The position numbers and the translations under genes were made by a program. Below, piece by piece: positions 17,101-25,074 of a stretch of 64,000 nt of DNA. The number at the start of each line of letters is the position of its first letter. The stretch's first letter is position 1. The stretch is from Clostridia bacterium (GTDB lineage Bacteria; Bacillota; Clostridia; Oscillospirales; CAG-382). The notes beneath the pieces are model-generated. The model was not told the origin of the DNA, did not search any database, and saw only the letters and a list, made by a program, of their open reading frames with translations. The stretch lies in NCBI GenBank assembly GCA_017456765.1, contig JAFTIR010000021.1, positions 62,001-126,000 on the forward strand, written 5' to 3'.

Positions 17101-17650
17101 TGTTTTCGTTGTTGATACCGAGGTTTACTCAAATACGGGCGGTCAGTCCTCGAAGGCAACACCTCTCGGTGCCGTCGCTCAGTTTGCGGCTTCCGGTAAA
17201 AAGTCAAAGAAAAAAGACCTTGGCGCAATGCTCATGACCTACGGTAATGTTTATGTTGCACAGGTTGCAATGGGCGCAGATCCAAATCAGCTGATAAAGG
17301 CTGTAAAGGAAGCGCAGAGCTATAAGGGTCCATCTGTTATTATTGCATACACACCCTGCCTTTCCCACGGAATTAAGATTGGTATGGATAAGGTGCAGCA
17401 GGAGATGAAGAGGGCAGTGGACTGCGGCTACTGGATTCTTTACAGATACAATCCCGACTCGCAAGGAAAGCACCTGACTGTTGACTCGAAAGAGCCATCG
17501 TGTGACATTCTCGACTTCTTTGATGGCGAGGTAAGATACGCTTCACTTAAGAGAACATTCCCTGAAAATGCACGCGTTCTCTTTGAGCAGAGTAAGAAGG
17601 ACGCACTCGAGAGATATAATAAGTATAAGAAAATGGAAGAGTATATGTAA
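14147..17650 (+). CDS. nifJ: pyruvate:ferredoxin (flavodoxin) oxidoreductase
   Basis: Single-chain PFOR oxidising pyruvate to acetyl-CoA and CO2 with reduced ferredoxin, the central anaerobic route. At 1167 residues it has the usual length. It begins with the pyrimidine-binding domain ([27 protein letters not shown] region). The ferredoxin domain carries two 4Fe-4S motifs, [12 protein letters not shown] and [20 protein letters not shown] supplies the proximal cluster, and the TPP site is seen at [14 protein letters not shown] and [12 protein letters not shown]. It has its own promoter, downstream of the repeat. Canonical length and motifs favour pyruvate over branched 2-oxoacids despite the leucine-related neighbours. 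Confidence 0.96.
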   Translation: [1167 protein letters not shown]

Positions 17651-17660
17651 TTGTGTAAAG

Positions 17661-17705
17661 CCCACCTTCGATAGGGAGCTGGCGCGGTAAAGCTGTGACG
17701 GTGGG
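17661..17705 (+). other. unassigned nested inverted repeat after PFOR
   Basis: CCCACC (17661-17666) pairs with GGTGGG (17700-17705), enclosing AGCT/AGCT (17677-17680/17691-17694) around a 10-nt loop. There is no U-run, and it lies upstream of the next promoter, so it is on the PFOR transcript. It may be a 3' stabilising structure or a weak terminator; no RNA family is recognised. Confidence 0.35.
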
Positions 17706-17744
17706 TGAATATCACAACAGTTACGACAAAAATTACAAAACTTC

Positions 17745-17773
17745 TTGACATTTATAATTTAATGTAGTAAAAT
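17745..17773 (+). promoter_or_regulatory. promoter of the branched-chain amino-acid transporter operon
   Basis: TTGACA (17745-17750), 17-bp spacer, TAAAAT (17768-17773); the leader then carries AGGAGG before the ATG. Confidence 0.82.
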
Positions 17774-17819
17774 AAGGTGTATATTTTTAATATACATAAA
17801 TTTTAGGAGGTTAACTCAA

Positions 17820-18953
17820 ATGAAAAAATTTAGACTTTTATCTTTAGTTCTCGCATTTGTTTTCTGCGCAGTTGCTTTTGTAGGCTGCGGTGATGGCGGC
17901 AATGCTGGCTACACTGCAGAAAACAAGGAATTCTTTATCGGCGGTACAGGTCCTCTCTCCGGTGATGCTTCCAGTTACGGCATTTCCGTTCAGAACGGTG
18001 CTAAACTTGCTATTGAAGAAATCAACGAAGCAGGCGGCCTTGATGGAATTAAGTTCAAGTTTGACATCAAGGATGATAAGGCTGCTGCCGACAAGGCATC
18101 CACAGCTTATGACCAGCTTTATGAAGCAGGTATGCAGGTTTCCATCGGTTCTGTAACAAGTGGCTCTTGTGAGGCTTTTGCTGCAAAGGCTGCTGCTGAC
18201 AACCTTTTCTTTATGACACCCTCTGCTTCCGCTGCTAACTGTATCGCGGCAGACAACGCATTCCGTATCTGCTTCGGTGACCCCGACCAGGGTGTTCTTG
18301 CGGCAGACGAGCTTGTTGCAAACTATGAAAACATCGGTGCTATCTATGATAAGAGTGATAACTACTCTTCAGGTATCTACGAAGCATTCAATGCTCGTAT
18401 GAAGGAGCTTGGTGTTGAATTCAAGACACAGACATTTGATGCTGAAAACAAGGTAGACTTCTCTACACAGGTTGAAGCACTCAAGGACTGTGACGTTATT
18501 TTCCTTCCCTTCTACTACACAGAAGCAGGTCTTGTTGCAAAGGCTGCAGTATTAAAGGGCAGTGATGCTGTTCTCTTTGGCTGCGACGGTCTTGACGGTA
18601 TTGCAGGTCAGATTGATGAAACAGTAACAAATGAAATTAAGTATATCACACCTTTCGACGTTGCAAGCGACGATAAAAAGGTTGCAGCATTCGTAAAGGC
18701 ATATGAAGAAAAGTATAAGGCTTTACCCGACCAGTTTGCTGCTGACGGTTACGATGCTGTTTATGTAATTTATGAAGCAATGAAGAAGGCAGGCGTTAAG
18801 GATGTTACAATTTCTCCTGACGAGCTTTGCGAAATTCTTAAGACTACAATTACAGCAAAGGACTTTTCCTTTAACGGTGTAACAGGTAAGATGACTTGGG
18901 ATGCTTCCGGTGCTCCCACAAAGGTTCCTGTTATCGTAGACCTTTCTAAGTAA
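17820..18953 (+). CDS. livJ: branched-chain amino-acid ABC transporter substrate-binding lipoprotein
   Basis: Extracytoplasmic receptor that captures leucine, isoleucine or valine for the LivHMGF permease. The 377-residue protein has a lipoprotein signal ending in the lipobox FVGC (Cys about residue 22). A type I periplasmic-binding fold follows, starting EFFIGGTGPLSGDASSYG. The conserved DDKA/ITSGSC-like ligand region and FAADGYDAVYV near the C-terminus fit LivJ/LivK proteins. It heads the operon and is separated from the permeases by a terminator-like hairpin, which normally gives excess receptor over permease. Ligand within the branched-chain class is not certain. Confidence 0.92.
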   Translation: MKKFRLLSLVLAFVFCAVAFVGCGDGGNAGYTAENKEFFIGGTGPLSGDASSYGISVQNGAKLAIEEINEAGGLDGIKFKFDIKDDKAAADKASTAYDQLYEAGMQVSIGSVTSGSCEAFAAKAAADNLFFMTPSASAANCIAADNAFRICFGDPDQGVLAADELVANYENIGAIYDKSDNYSSGIYEAFNARMKELGVEFKTQTFDAENKVDFSTQVEALKDCDVIFLPFYYTEAGLVAKAAVLKGSDAVLFGCDGLDGIAGQIDETVTNEIKYITPFDVASDDKKVAAFVKAYEEKYKALPDQFAADGYDAVYVIYEAMKKAGVKDVTISPDELCEILKTTITAKDFSFNGVTGKMTWDASGAPTKVPVIVDLSK

Positions 18954-18968
18954 TTAAACTTTTTAGTG

Positions 18969-19017
18969 TTTTGGTTGGGCATACGAAAAGGTATGTCCAA
19001 CCAAAATCTGTGTTTTT
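18969..19017 (+). terminator. partial terminator between livJ and livH
   Basis: A 16-bp near-perfect stem (18969-18984/18991-19006, loop GAAAAG) is followed by TCTGTGTTTTTT. A second small stem, GCGGTCG/CGACCGC, follows at 19031-19048. Read-through would supply the downstream permease genes at lower level. Confidence 0.78.
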
Positions 19018-19089
19018 TAGTGTATTTTTTGCGGTCGTCTCCGACCGCTTCTCATCATTCTATTGCATAGTAGAGTTAGGAGTAATTAT

Positions 19090-19956
19090 ATGATTACGTT
19101 AATTGACGGCCTTAGCCTTGGAAGTATATATGCTTTGATTGCGCTTGGCTATACAATGGTATACGGTATTGCAAAACTGCTTAACTTTGCCCACGGCGAC
19201 GTTATAATGGTTGGTGCCTATGCCATTATGGTAACATTGTCCTATTCGCTGTCTCCTTGGGTTGCTGTGGTTGTTGCGGCGATTCTGTGTACAGTTCTTG
19301 GAATGTTAATTGAAAAAATAGCATATAAACCCTTAAGAGGTGCATCTCCTCTTGCTGTACTTATTACGGCTATTGGTGTCAGTTATTTTCTTCAGGGTGC
19401 GGCACAGATAATCTTCGGTTCTCAGTCAATACCTGTCGGAGTTGCTTGGAAGTTGCCTGCCGTTTCAGCTATCAATAAGCTCGGTGTTTCAACGGCTGCT
19501 GCTGTTACTCTTATCTCCGGTGTAATAATTATGTCAATTCTTACCCTTTTCATAAAGTATACAAAAACCGGTAGAGCAATGCGTGCCGTTTCTGAGGACA
19601 GAGGTGCGGCGATGCTTATGGGCGTAAATGTCAACGGAATTATTACCATAACCTTTGCCATTGGCTCTCTTCTTGCGGCATTTGCAGGTATGTTCTATCT
19701 TTTGCAGATTCCGAATACTCAGCCGACCCTCGGTGCAATGCCGGGTATCACAGCCTTTACGGCTGCCGTAATCGGCGGTATTGGTTCAATTCCCGGTGCA
19801 ATGGTGGGAGGAATACTTCTGGGTGTTGTAGAAAAGTTTTGTCTTTCATCGCCCCTCGCTCCGTATACCGTTGCAATAAAGTTTAGCCTTTTGATTATCA
19901 TTCTTCTTGTTAAGCCAACAGGGCTTCTCGGAAAGGTATCAAGAGAGAAGGTGTAA
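19090..19956 (+). CDS. livH: branched-chain amino-acid ABC transporter permease LivH
   Basis: Inner-membrane permease, 288 residues, with about eight hydrophobic segments. It opens with the LivH hallmark LIDGLSLGSIYALIALGYTMVYGIAKLLNFAHGD (split here as SIYALIALGYTMVYG then LNFAHGD) and has GGIGSIPGAMVGGILLG near the C-terminus. I use ATG 19090, which follows AGGAG at 19078-19082, instead of an ATG 27 nt upstream that would add residues foreign to the family. It pairs with LivM to form the translocation pore; the LivM gene begins 3 nt after its stop. Confidence 0.94.
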   Translation: MITLIDGLSLGSIYALIALGYTMVYGIAKLLNFAHGDVIMVGAYAIMVTLSYSLSPWVAVVVAAILCTVLGMLIEKIAYKPLRGASPLAVLITAIGVSYFLQGAAQIIFGSQSIPVGVAWKLPAVSAINKLGVSTAAAVTLISGVIIMSILTLFIKYTKTGRAMRAVSEDRGAAMLMGVNVNGIITITFAIGSLLAAFAGMFYLLQIPNTQPTLGAMPGITAFTAAVIGGIGSIPGAMVGGILLGVVEKFCLSSPLAPYTVAIKFSLLIIILLVKPTGLLGKVSREKV

Positions 19957-19959
19957 GTT

Positions 19960-21135
19960 ATGAAAAGTATAAGAATTAGCAAAATCAAATTTAAAGACTT
20001 TATAAACTATGCCCTTGTTCTCGCACTTATGGCGTATGGTCTTATTCTTTTTGCGAGCGGTTCTCTTCGTCCCTCAACGGCTATGCTTCTCACACAAATG
20101 GGATATTGCATTATTCTTGCCGTTTCACTTAACCTTGTTGTAGGTTTCTTGGGCGAGCTGAGCCTTGGCCACGCAGGCTTCATGTGCATAGGCGCATACA
20201 TTGGCGGTCTTTTTGCGGTTGTTCTTAAGACTGCAATGCCCGATATGAAGTTTGCGGTGCTTGTTATTTCCATGATAGTCGGAGGCGCTGTTGCATCGGT
20301 CTTTGGATTTGTTATAGGACTTCCGTCACTCAGACTTAAGGGTGACTATCTTGCAATTGTTACTCTTGCTTTCGGTGAAATCGTGAGAAATGTCTTCATG
20401 AATCAGGAAACCTTCGGCGGTGCAAGAGGTCTTACAACCATTTCACTTATTTATGATACACGTCGTGCACCAACTCTCTTTGTTGTTGTTTTGGCATTTG
20501 CACTTGTAATGCTCTTTGTAATTCAGAACCTTATCAAAAGTAAGCACGGACGTGCTATTACCGCAATCAGAGATAACGAAATTGCTGCAAAAGCAATGGG
20601 TATCAACGTAACCTTCTATAAACTGTTTGTATTTATTGTTGCATCCTTCTTTGCAGGCTGTGCAGGTGTTATCTATGCACATACAACAACCCCCGTCCTC
20701 TATTCCTTCTTCTCTTATAACTACTCAATTGAAATTCTCGTTATGGTGGTTCTCGGTGGAATGGGAAGCATTACGGGTTCAATTGTTTCGGCTGTTTTCA
20801 TTACATATATAAACTTTCTTCTCCAGAGTCAGCTTTCGGGAGACCTTGCAGCAATGAGAAACCTTGTATATGCAATTATTCTAATCGTTGTTGTTATTTT
20901 CAGTAACGCTCCTGCTCTCAGAGACTTCAGAGAGAGATATAGTCCTGCCGCGCTTTTCTCGCGCTTCAAAAAGAGGGATGCTTCGACACAGACTGATGAT
21001 GAGGCAAAGTGGGCAAGAGTACCTACAAAAATCAAGATGGATGCCATTCTTTCAACAGACTTAAACCCCGGCTCAAATAAGAGCATCCACGGTGATCTTG
21101 GCGGACATGACGGCGGAAAAGGAGGAAACAAATAA
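19960..21135 (+). CDS. livM: branched-chain amino-acid ABC transporter permease LivM
   Basis: Second membrane subunit, 391 residues. Family motifs are ILAVSLNLVVGFLGELSLGHAGF (core NLVVGFLGELSLGHAGF), LRGDYLA-like LRLKGDYLAIVTLAFGEIVR, GPxGLT-like GGARGLT, and AITAIRDNEIAAKAMGI in the cytosolic coupling loop. The C-terminal 60 residues after the last membrane segment are long, charged and end Gly/Lys-rich (GDLGGHDGGKGGNK), an extension not typical of LivM. The stop overlaps the livG start by one base (TAATG) with GGAGG inside the tail, so LivM and LivG are translationally coupled. Confidence 0.93.
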   Translation: MKSIRISKIKFKDFINYALVLALMAYGLILFASGSLRPSTAMLLTQMGYCIILAVSLNLVVGFLGELSLGHAGFMCIGAYIGGLFAVVLKTAMPDMKFAVLVISMIVGGAVASVFGFVIGLPSLRLKGDYLAIVTLAFGEIVRNVFMNQETFGGARGLTTISLIYDTRRAPTLFVVVLAFALVMLFVIQNLIKSKHGRAITAIRDNEIAAKAMGINVTFYKLFVFIVASFFAGCAGVIYAHTTTPVLYSFFSYNYSIEILVMVVLGGMGSITGSIVSAVFITYINFLLQSQLSGDLAAMRNLVYAIILIVVVIFSNAPALRDFRERYSPAALFSRFKKRDASTQTDDEAKWARVPTKIKMDAILSTDLNPGSNKSIHGDLGGHDGGKGGNK

Positions 21136-21905
21136 TGTCAGAATTTGTACTTGAAACTCAAAATCTCGGCATCTCCTTCGGCGGTCTTAAGGCGGCACAA
21201 GATGTAAATTTGAAGATTAAAAAGAATCAGATATACGGTCTTATAGGCCCTAACGGTGCCGGTAAGACAACCGTTTTTAATATGCTCACAGGCGTATATA
21301 AGCCGACAACAGGTAAAATTTTCCTTGACGGCAAGAAAATCGACGGTCTTTCTCAGGAAAAAATCAATCACATGGGTATTGCAAGAACCTTCCAGAATAT
21401 CAGACTTTTCAATAATATGTCTGTTATCAGAAACGTAATGGTAGGTCTTCATAACCTTCCCGAATATAAGTGTACTGTGTGGGAGAGCTTTTTCAGACTT
21501 CCAAGACACTTTATGACTGAAATCAAAATGAGGGAAAGGGCAAAGGAATTGCTTCGAATCTTCGGACTTGAAGACGAGAGAAACGCCCTTGCCTGCAATC
21601 TTCCTTACGGTAAGCAGAGAAAGCTCGAGATTGCACGCGCCCTTGCCACAAATCCAAAGCTCCTTCTTCTTGATGAGCCGGCGGCGGGCATGAATCCCCA
21701 TGAAACAGAGGACCTTGTGAAGACTATTCACTTTATCCGTGATAACTTTGATATGACAATTCTGCTTATCGAGCATGATATGAAGTTTGTTGCAAGCCTT
21801 TGCGACGAAATAACCGTACTTAATTTCGGAACAGTCCTTGCCGAGGGTGATACACGAACGGCTCTGCGTAATCCCGAAGTTATACGCGCGTATATCGGAG
21901 GTTAA
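21135..21905 (+). CDS. livG: branched-chain amino-acid ABC transporter ATPase LivG
   Basis: Cytosolic ATPase of 256 residues energising Liv transport. Walker A is GPNGAGKTT (about residues 38-46), the Q-loop region is ARTFQNIRLF, the signature is LPYGKQRKLEIARAL (the LivG variant of LSGGQ), and Walker B is LLLLDEPAAGMNPHE. The H-loop LIEHDM follows. Length and the AAGMN motif assign it to LivG rather than LivF. It overlaps livM by 1 nt and ends 3 nt before livF. Confidence 0.95.
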   Translation: MSEFVLETQNLGISFGGLKAAQDVNLKIKKNQIYGLIGPNGAGKTTVFNMLTGVYKPTTGKIFLDGKKIDGLSQEKINHMGIARTFQNIRLFNNMSVIRNVMVGLHNLPEYKCTVWESFFRLPRHFMTEIKMRERAKELLRIFGLEDERNALACNLPYGKQRKLEIARALATNPKLLLLDEPAAGMNPHETEDLVKTIHFIRDNFDMTILLIEHDMKFVASLCDEITVLNFGTVLAEGDTRTALRNPEVIRAYIGG

Positions 21906-21908
21906 ATT

Positions 21909-22619
21909 ATGGCATTGTTGGAAGTTAAAAACTTAGAAGTATATTACGGTGTTATCAATGCTCTTAAAGGCATCAGCTTTGAAGTAAACGAGGGCGAGAT
22001 TGTAACCCTTATTGGTGCAAACGGTGCAGGAAAATCCACCACCATGCAGAGCATCGTCGGACTTATTCCCAAAAGATCAGGCACTGTCATCTTTGACGGC
22101 AAGGATATTTCACATACACCCTGCCACAAAATCGTGCATCTCGGTATGACGCAGGTTCCGGAGGGAAGAAGAATTTTCCAGGAGCTGACGGTGTACGAAA
22201 ATCTCCTTATGGGTGCTTTTTCCATCAAGGATACATCAGGCTTCAAGAGAGACCTTGATGCAGTCTATACACGTTTTCCGAGACTTGCAGAGAGAAAAAA
22301 TCAGGTAGCAGGAACTCTTTCGGGCGGCGAACAGCAGATGCTCGCCATGGGCAGAGCCATAATGAGCCACCCCAAACTTCTTATGCTTGATGAACCCTCA
22401 ATGGGTCTTTCACCGCTCCTTGTTGATCAGATTTTTGAAATCATAAAGGACATCCATAAGGACGGAACAACAATTCTTCTTGTTGAGCAGAACGCAGGTA
22501 AATCCCTTGCAATCTCCGACAGAGCATATGTTCTTGAGAACGGAAGCATCGTTATGAACGGCACAGGTGCCGAGCTTATGGCGAGTGAGACGGTAAAGGA
22601 AGCGTACCTCGGCGGGTAA
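21909..22619 (+). CDS. livF: branched-chain amino-acid ABC transporter ATPase LivF
   Basis: Second ATPase subunit, 236 residues. Walker A is GANGAGKSTT (about residues 38-47), VPEGRRIFQELTVYENL is characteristic of LivF, the signature is LSGGEQQMLAMGRAIM, Walker B is LLMLDEPSMGLSP, and the H-loop region LLVEQNA is also typical of LivF. It is the last gene of the operon and is followed after 15 nt by a strong intrinsic terminator. Confidence 0.95.
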   Translation: MALLEVKNLEVYYGVINALKGISFEVNEGEIVTLIGANGAGKSTTMQSIVGLIPKRSGTVIFDGKDISHTPCHKIVHLGMTQVPEGRRIFQELTVYENLLMGAFSIKDTSGFKRDLDAVYTRFPRLAERKNQVAGTLSGGEQQMLAMGRAIMSHPKLLMLDEPSMGLSPLLVDQIFEIIKDIHKDGTTILLVEQNAGKSLAISDRAYVLENGSIVMNGTGAELMASETVKEAYLGG

Positions 22620-22634
22620 AATTCAAATTCACTA

Positions 22635-22664
22635 AAGGAGCTGTAGTAAAACAGCTCCTTTTTT
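22635..22664 (+). terminator. intrinsic terminator of the liv operon
   Basis: AAGGAGCTGT/ACAGCTCCTT (22635-22644/22651-22660) with a 6-nt loop, leading into TTTT. Confidence 0.92.
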
Positions 22665-22679
22665 CCGTTCTTTAGTCCT

Positions 22680-22945
22680 GAAACAAATGGGAAAAGTTTT
22701 TAGACTTATTCTCACTACCATATGCGGTTTGCCTGCCGTACGGCAGGCTATAGCCTCGCTATGCGAGGCAAACCACATCTATTAGTGGGATGAAATTGAA
22801 TATTTTACAAATATTCTGTTGAGTGCAAAAGAGCCTCAACGGCTCGTTCGGGACCTCAAAAGGTCCCGAACAAGAGGGGGCAGTTTTGGTTACTTTTGCT
22901 GAGTCAAAAGTAACGGTAAACGCGGCTCGCGAGCCGCGGAATCTT
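22680..22945 (+). repeat. multi-hairpin intergenic repeat, centre plus right half (copy 4)
   Basis: The centre has the palindrome GCCTGCCGTACGGCAGGC (22731-22748) and GCCTCGC/GCGAGGC (22753-22769), in the opposite order to copy 3. The right half has GTTCGGGACC/GGTCCCGAAC (22846-22855/22862-22871), GTTACTTTTG/CAAAAGTAAC (22889-22898/22905-22914) and CGCGGCTC/GAGCCGCG (22921-22938). The left half is missing. It lies between convergent transcripts. Confidence 0.78.
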
Positions 22946-22994
22946 TGACATACTGTTTAGCACTTTCTGTAATACAAAAAAGGACACAAAAATT

Positions 22995-23026
22995 GGAGCT
23001 ATAACAATTCATTTCGCTATAGCTCC
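22995..23026 (-). terminator. terminator of the AEC transporter transcript
   Basis: GGAGCTATA and TATAGCTCC (22995-23003/23018-23026) pair. On the minus strand an AAAAA run at 22988-22992 becomes the U-tract; on the plus strand TTTTATTTTTT also follows, so it may work both ways. Confidence 0.8.
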
Positions 23027-23035
23027 TTTTATTTT

Positions 23036-24004
23036 TTACAGCACAACTTCAATAAGGTAATACATAATCGGAATTGTGATAACCGAAAGTACGCTCGAAA
23101 TCATTGTCATGGAAGCGCCGGTTTTTGTATCGCCGCCGTAAGTGGCAGGGTAGATTATTGTGTTCATGCCGATGGGCGCAGCAAATGCAATAAAGGCGAA
23201 GATTATAGCATCCTCACTCGCACCTAAAAGCTTAAGCGGAATTACAAACAAAGATGGAAGAACAATAAGTCTTAAAATAGTTGTTATATACACCTTTTTG
23301 TTGGAGATAAGCTCCTTGAAATTGTAGCCTCCCATAACAACACCTGCAAGTATCATTGCAACGGGACCCATGCAGTTTCCTGCATTTTTGAAGGCTGTCA
23401 TTGCAAAGCCGGGAACGTATTTCCCAAGACCGGTAAGACCTAAGAACATACCTATTAGAAGCGCAATGAAGGGGGGATTGAGAAGTCCCTTCTTGAGATT
23501 CTTAAGCGGGGAATTCCCCTCTCCTTTGGGGACAAGTATGCTGATTCCCCAGGCATAGCAGAGAAGTCCTAAAAGGAATGTGAATATGGAGTATTTGTAA
23601 AATGCCTCATCTCCCCAGATGCCCAGCACCAGGAAGTTGCCGACATATCCGTAGTTGCCGAAAACAAGCGCGTACTTGTATATCTGCCTCTGATAAGCAA
23701 TATCGGGTGAGGTTTTCCACCCCTTTGCAAAGAGCCTCGACAGTGGATATGAAAGGAGGATTGCTGCGACAGCGAGTCCAAGCCCGTAAAACATAAGAGG
23801 CGCATTTTCCGAGAATGATTTAATATTGCAGTTTGTTATCTGATTTGCAAGAGAAAGGGCAGGACAGAGAAGGTATGTTTCAAGTTTTGAAAGAATTCTG
23901 TCGCTTCCATCGGGAAGAATGTTTATCTTCCGAAGGACGAAGCCTGCAATTATCAGTATGAACATGCTGAGCGTCTGCACAAGCGTCAGATTAAATATTT
24001 CCAA
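23036..24004 (-). CDS. AEC-family (auxin efflux carrier/malate permease-like) transporter
   Basis: A 322-residue integral membrane protein with about ten hydrophobic helices in the five-plus-five arrangement of the AEC family. Typical features are the N-terminal LIIAGFVLRKINILPD, NYGYVGN in the middle and a C-terminal helix with AAPIGMNTIIYPATYGGD. Bacterial members export or exchange organic acids such as malate, or amino-acid derivatives; the substrate here is unknown. It starts 17 nt after the deacetylase-like gene on the same strand, so the two are probably co-transcribed and may handle the same compound. Confidence 0.88.
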   Translation of the reverse strand: MEIFNLTLVQTLSMFILIIAGFVLRKINILPDGSDRILSKLETYLLCPALSLANQITNCNIKSFSENAPLMFYGLGLAVAAILLSYPLSRLFAKGWKTSPDIAYQRQIYKYALVFGNYGYVGNFLVLGIWGDEAFYKYSIFTFLLGLLCYAWGISILVPKGEGNSPLKNLKKGLLNPPFIALLIGMFLGLTGLGKYVPGFAMTAFKNAGNCMGPVAMILAGVVMGGYNFKELISNKKVYITTILRLIVLPSLFVIPLKLLGASEDAIIFAFIAFAAPIGMNTIIYPATYGGDTKTGASMTMISSVLSVITIPIMYYLIEVVL

Positions 24005-24021
24005 GTAAAAACACCTCTCAG

Positions 24022-24945
24022 TTAGTCTACTATTTCCTCACCGCCAACGAAAGTGAAGCCTGCAGCATTAAGAATTTCGCCCATCTTGTAGATTTTGTCT
24101 GCGTAGTCGGGCTGATATGCGAGATAGTCAGGGTAGAAATACTGCTCATGGTCGCAGATGCCGATATAATCGTGAGAGAGAAGCGGAGCAAATTCCGATT
24201 CAAGCTCATCATAGGGAGTTGTGTTGAGGCAGGTTGAACAGTACTTTTTGAAGTTGAGCCCTATTTCCTCGTTGTAGATAGCCTTGCATGTACCCTTGAT
24301 AGACTCATCTGTTGCAGTATCAAAGTGATTGTAGCCACAGATTGAACGGGCGATGGCTGTATCTCTGCCGCCGCGTGTAAATACCTTTGTTTCGGGCTGA
24401 CGGTTGTTGAGAAGTCTCATAGCGTGTCCGTAGGGGAGGCTGAAGGGATCTCCGTTGTACTCGGCGGTATCACCTGCTGTGCAGTCGAGAAGTGTTACGC
24501 CGCAGTCCTTGAGAGCTTTGACGCCCGCTTTTGATACGGGAAGCCAGTGGGGACAAACGGAATATGCAAAGCTGTTCTTTCCTGCAAAGCGGAATACTTC
24601 CTTTTCAATCATCTTAAAGAGCTTGTATGTGTCTTCGTATGTAGCGCTTACGTGCGGATAGTCGGGGAATTCTTCCATGGCGTGGAAAGCAAATTTTAAC
24701 CAATCGGAATTAGCTTCAAATTCTGCTTTGTACTTGTCTGTAACATCGCAAAGACGGAATTCGTCGTAGCCGTAGAAGGAGTCGGTTCTGTAAAAGAGGT
24801 TTAACTGAACCTTCAGACCGTACTTGTCGTGAGCTGTCTTTAACATGTTCATGAACTTGTTGTCAAAAAGGCTCTTGTTGTTCTCTCTTGTAATGTCGCG
24901 AAGCACCCAGATGGTGTCGTCGATGTAAAAATATGCTTTTTTCAT
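24022..24945 (-). CDS. polysaccharide-deacetylase-like hypothetical protein
   Basis: A 307-residue protein without signal peptide or membrane helices. The opening YIDDTIWVLRD and the later FAFHAMEEFPDYPH (about residues 86-99) resemble the metal-binding Asp and His motifs of carbohydrate-esterase-4/glycoside hydrolase-deacetylase folds, and ICDHEQYFYPDY near the end offers further His/Asp. These matches are loose, so no reaction is claimed. The ATG follows AAGGAG on the minus strand. It is divergent from an AraC regulator and is followed by an AEC transporter, a layout typical of an inducible utilisation unit. Confidence 0.6.
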   Translation of the reverse strand: MKKAYFYIDDTIWVLRDITRENNKSLFDNKFMNMLKTAHDKYGLKVQLNLFYRTDSFYGYDEFRLCDVTDKYKAEFEANSDWLKFAFHAMEEFPDYPHVSATYEDTYKLFKMIEKEVFRFAGKNSFAYSVCPHWLPVSKAGVKALKDCGVTLLDCTAGDTAEYNGDPFSLPYGHAMRLLNNRQPETKVFTRGGRDTAIARSICGYNHFDTATDESIKGTCKAIYNEEIGLNFKKYCSTCLNTTPYDELESEFAPLLSHDYIGICDHEQYFYPDYLAYQPDYADKIYKMGEILNAAGFTFVGGEEIVD

Positions 24946-25027
24946 TGTGATTCTCCTTTGATTTTTAGTTTATGTCTGTAATATATCACCATAAGAAAAA
25001 AGTCTCAATAAAAAAATCAAATAACAC

Positions 25028-25056
25028 TGTACAAATCAACGATTGTATGTTATAAT
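25028..25056 (+). promoter_or_regulatory. promoter of the araC-type regulator in the divergent gap
   Basis: TGTACA (25028-25033), 17-bp spacer, TATAAT (25051-25056), 19 nt before the start codon. The 129-bp gap must also hold the minus-strand promoter, which I could not place. Confidence 0.65.
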
Positions 25057-25074
25057 ATTCACGGTGATGAAAAA

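Noticed and set aside
14147..17650. Branched-chain 2-oxoacid oxidoreductase instead of PFOR
   Set aside because: Leucine-related neighbours suggested it, but single-chain length and complete NifJ-type motif order favour pyruvate.
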